DNA from: a virus
Reading direction: 5' to 3' (one strand)
Length of the DNA stretch: 64,000 bases
IMG/VR virus record: IMGVR_UViG_3300010885_033832
Coordinates: 31,417 to 95,416 of that record
Below the pieces are notes generated by a model. The model ran no database searches. It was not told the origin of the DNA and saw only the letters and a list, made by a program, of their open reading frames with translations. Position 1 is the stretch's first letter, and each line of letters opens with the position of its first letter. The position numbers and the translations under genes were made by a program. Shown here piece after piece: positions 63,357-64,000 of this stretch.

Positions 63357-64000
63357 GTGGGCATCCTCGGAACCGGAATCCAAGATGGACTCCTCCTCAA
63401 ACCCGTTCGATACCAGTGGGCGATGGACCTGTACAACCAGGCCGTTGCGAACACATGGTTCCCCAATGAAATCCAGCTCGGTGAAGATATCGCCGACTTC
63501 AAGAAGATGACGGACGAAGAACAGCAAGCAATCACGTTCCTCATGTCGTTCTTCAACCCCTCGGAACTGATCGTCAACAAGGCACTTGCCTTTGGCGTCT
63601 ACCCGTACCTCAACGCTGCGGAGGCGCACTTGTATCTCGCCAAGCAGATGTGGGAAGAAGCAAACCACTGCATGTCGTTCGAGTACATCCTCGAGACGTT
63701 CCCCGTAGATCGTGAAAAAATCTACGCTCAGCACGTTGATCACCCGGCAATCGCTGCCAAGGAAGAGTTTGAGGTCAAGTTCATCAAGCGAATGGCCGAG
63801 CGCAGCCTCGACATCACCACCACCGAGGGCAAGCAGGACTTCGTTCGCAACCTCGTTGCGTACTCGGTCATCATGGAAGGTATCTGGTTCTACACCGGGT
63901 TCATGGTCGCCTTGTCGTTCCGCCAGCGCAACCTGCTCCGCAACTTCGGTTCGCTCGTTGACTGGATTGTTCGTGACGAGTCGCTCCACCTCAAGTTCGG
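63357..64000 (+). CDS. Ribonucleotide reductase class I beta subunit, class Ic-like; 3' end beyond window
   Basis: GTG at 63357 with AAGAAGG. 214 residues visible. Metal ligands: E70 (FFNPSELIV), E101 and H104 (WEEANHCMSF), E174 (IMEGIWFY), E208 and H211 (RDESLHL). At the position of the radical Tyr (E. coli Y122) there is F108 in HCMSF, and the first ligand is Glu not Asp, both as in the Mn/Fe class Ic enzyme of Chlamydia. The rest of the protein is cut by the window. Confidence 0.92.
   Translation, partial: MGILGTGIQDGLLLKPVRYQWAMDLYNQAVANTWFPNEIQLGEDIADFKKMTDEEQQAITFLMSFFNPSELIVNKALAFGVYPYLNAAEAHLYLAKQMWEEANHCMSFEYILETFPVDREKIYAQHVDHPAIAAKEEFEVKFIKRMAERSLDITTTEGKQDFVRNLVAYSVIMEGIWFYTGFMVALSFRQRNLLRNFGSLVDWIVRDESLHLKF

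Noticed and set aside
1-64000. tRNA genes or an integrase with an attachment site
   Set aside because: No cloverleaf with a T-arm consensus and no recombinase motif was seen, so temperate life style is not supported by this window.

Overview
The window is part of the genome of a tailed, double-stranded DNA phage, most likely of an actinobacterial host. The evidence is a terminase large subunit, a portal protein, several peptidoglycan hydrolases and ribonucleotide reductase genes, together with a WhiB-like Fe-S regulator and DUF2637-, DUF1360- and DUF7455-like proteins that belong mostly to actinobacteria and their phages. No integrase, tRNA gene or CRISPR array was recognised. The host genus cannot be read from the sequence.

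Layout, by coordinate. (1) 1-24.9 kb, all minus strand: the virion/packaging block, read right to left. It runs terminase large subunit, a small Cys protein, an unknown 210-aa protein, a MoxR-like AAA+ ATPase with a VWA/HEXXH partner, a gene-poor gap of about 790 bp, a HTH protein, a DUF1360 membrane protein, the portal, two unknown proteins, a zinc metallopeptidase-like protein, a 55-aa protein, and one giant open frame of at least 4,415 codons that is still open at position 1. The giant protein carries a complete set of superfamily 1 helicase motifs near its visible C-terminal end and shares an N-terminal module with the metallopeptidase protein. Both resemble 'polyvalent' proteins thought to be injected with phage DNA. 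(2) 24.9-26.1 kb: thioredoxin, a peptidoglycan-binding-like protein and two small proteins. (3) 26.3-45.6 kb, minus strand: an array of about 50 small genes. Most sit in a repeating cassette of terminator hairpin, promoter, GAAAGGA ribosome site and gene. Recognisable members are two SSB-like proteins, DprA-like, GP88-like, DUF2958, an XRE repressor, an Api92-like protein and many tiny CxxC proteins. (4) 45.6-52.9 kb, minus strand: cell-wall enzymes (lysin-like peptidase, M23 peptidase, NlpC/P60) mixed with unknown genes, in a segment rich in the oriented 9-mer ACGGACGGT. (5) 53.0-58.2 kb: a plus-strand duplicated-Cys structural-type protein, then a minus-strand run with a membrane-anchored M23 peptidase, a tandem family of small ERxRIIxLL proteins and membrane proteins. 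(6) 58.3-64 kb, mostly plus strand: a HTH protein, WhiB (minus), a DUF7455-like protein, and the nrd operon: a 28-aa CDSC peptide, an intein-containing RNR alpha, and an RNR beta with Phe in place of the radical Tyr, cut by the window edge.

Two expression styles are visible. The cassette genes use leaders with a strong GAAAGGA Shine-Dalgarno site. In contrast, about a dozen first-in-operon genes elsewhere have a -10-like TANNNT box exactly six bases before the start codon, which implies leaderless transcripts. DNA-metabolism genes (SSBs, DprA-like, RNR, thioredoxin) would support phage replication. The packaging block, giant helicase and zincin would act in assembly and possibly on entry. The hydrolases would act in lysis or in wall passage.
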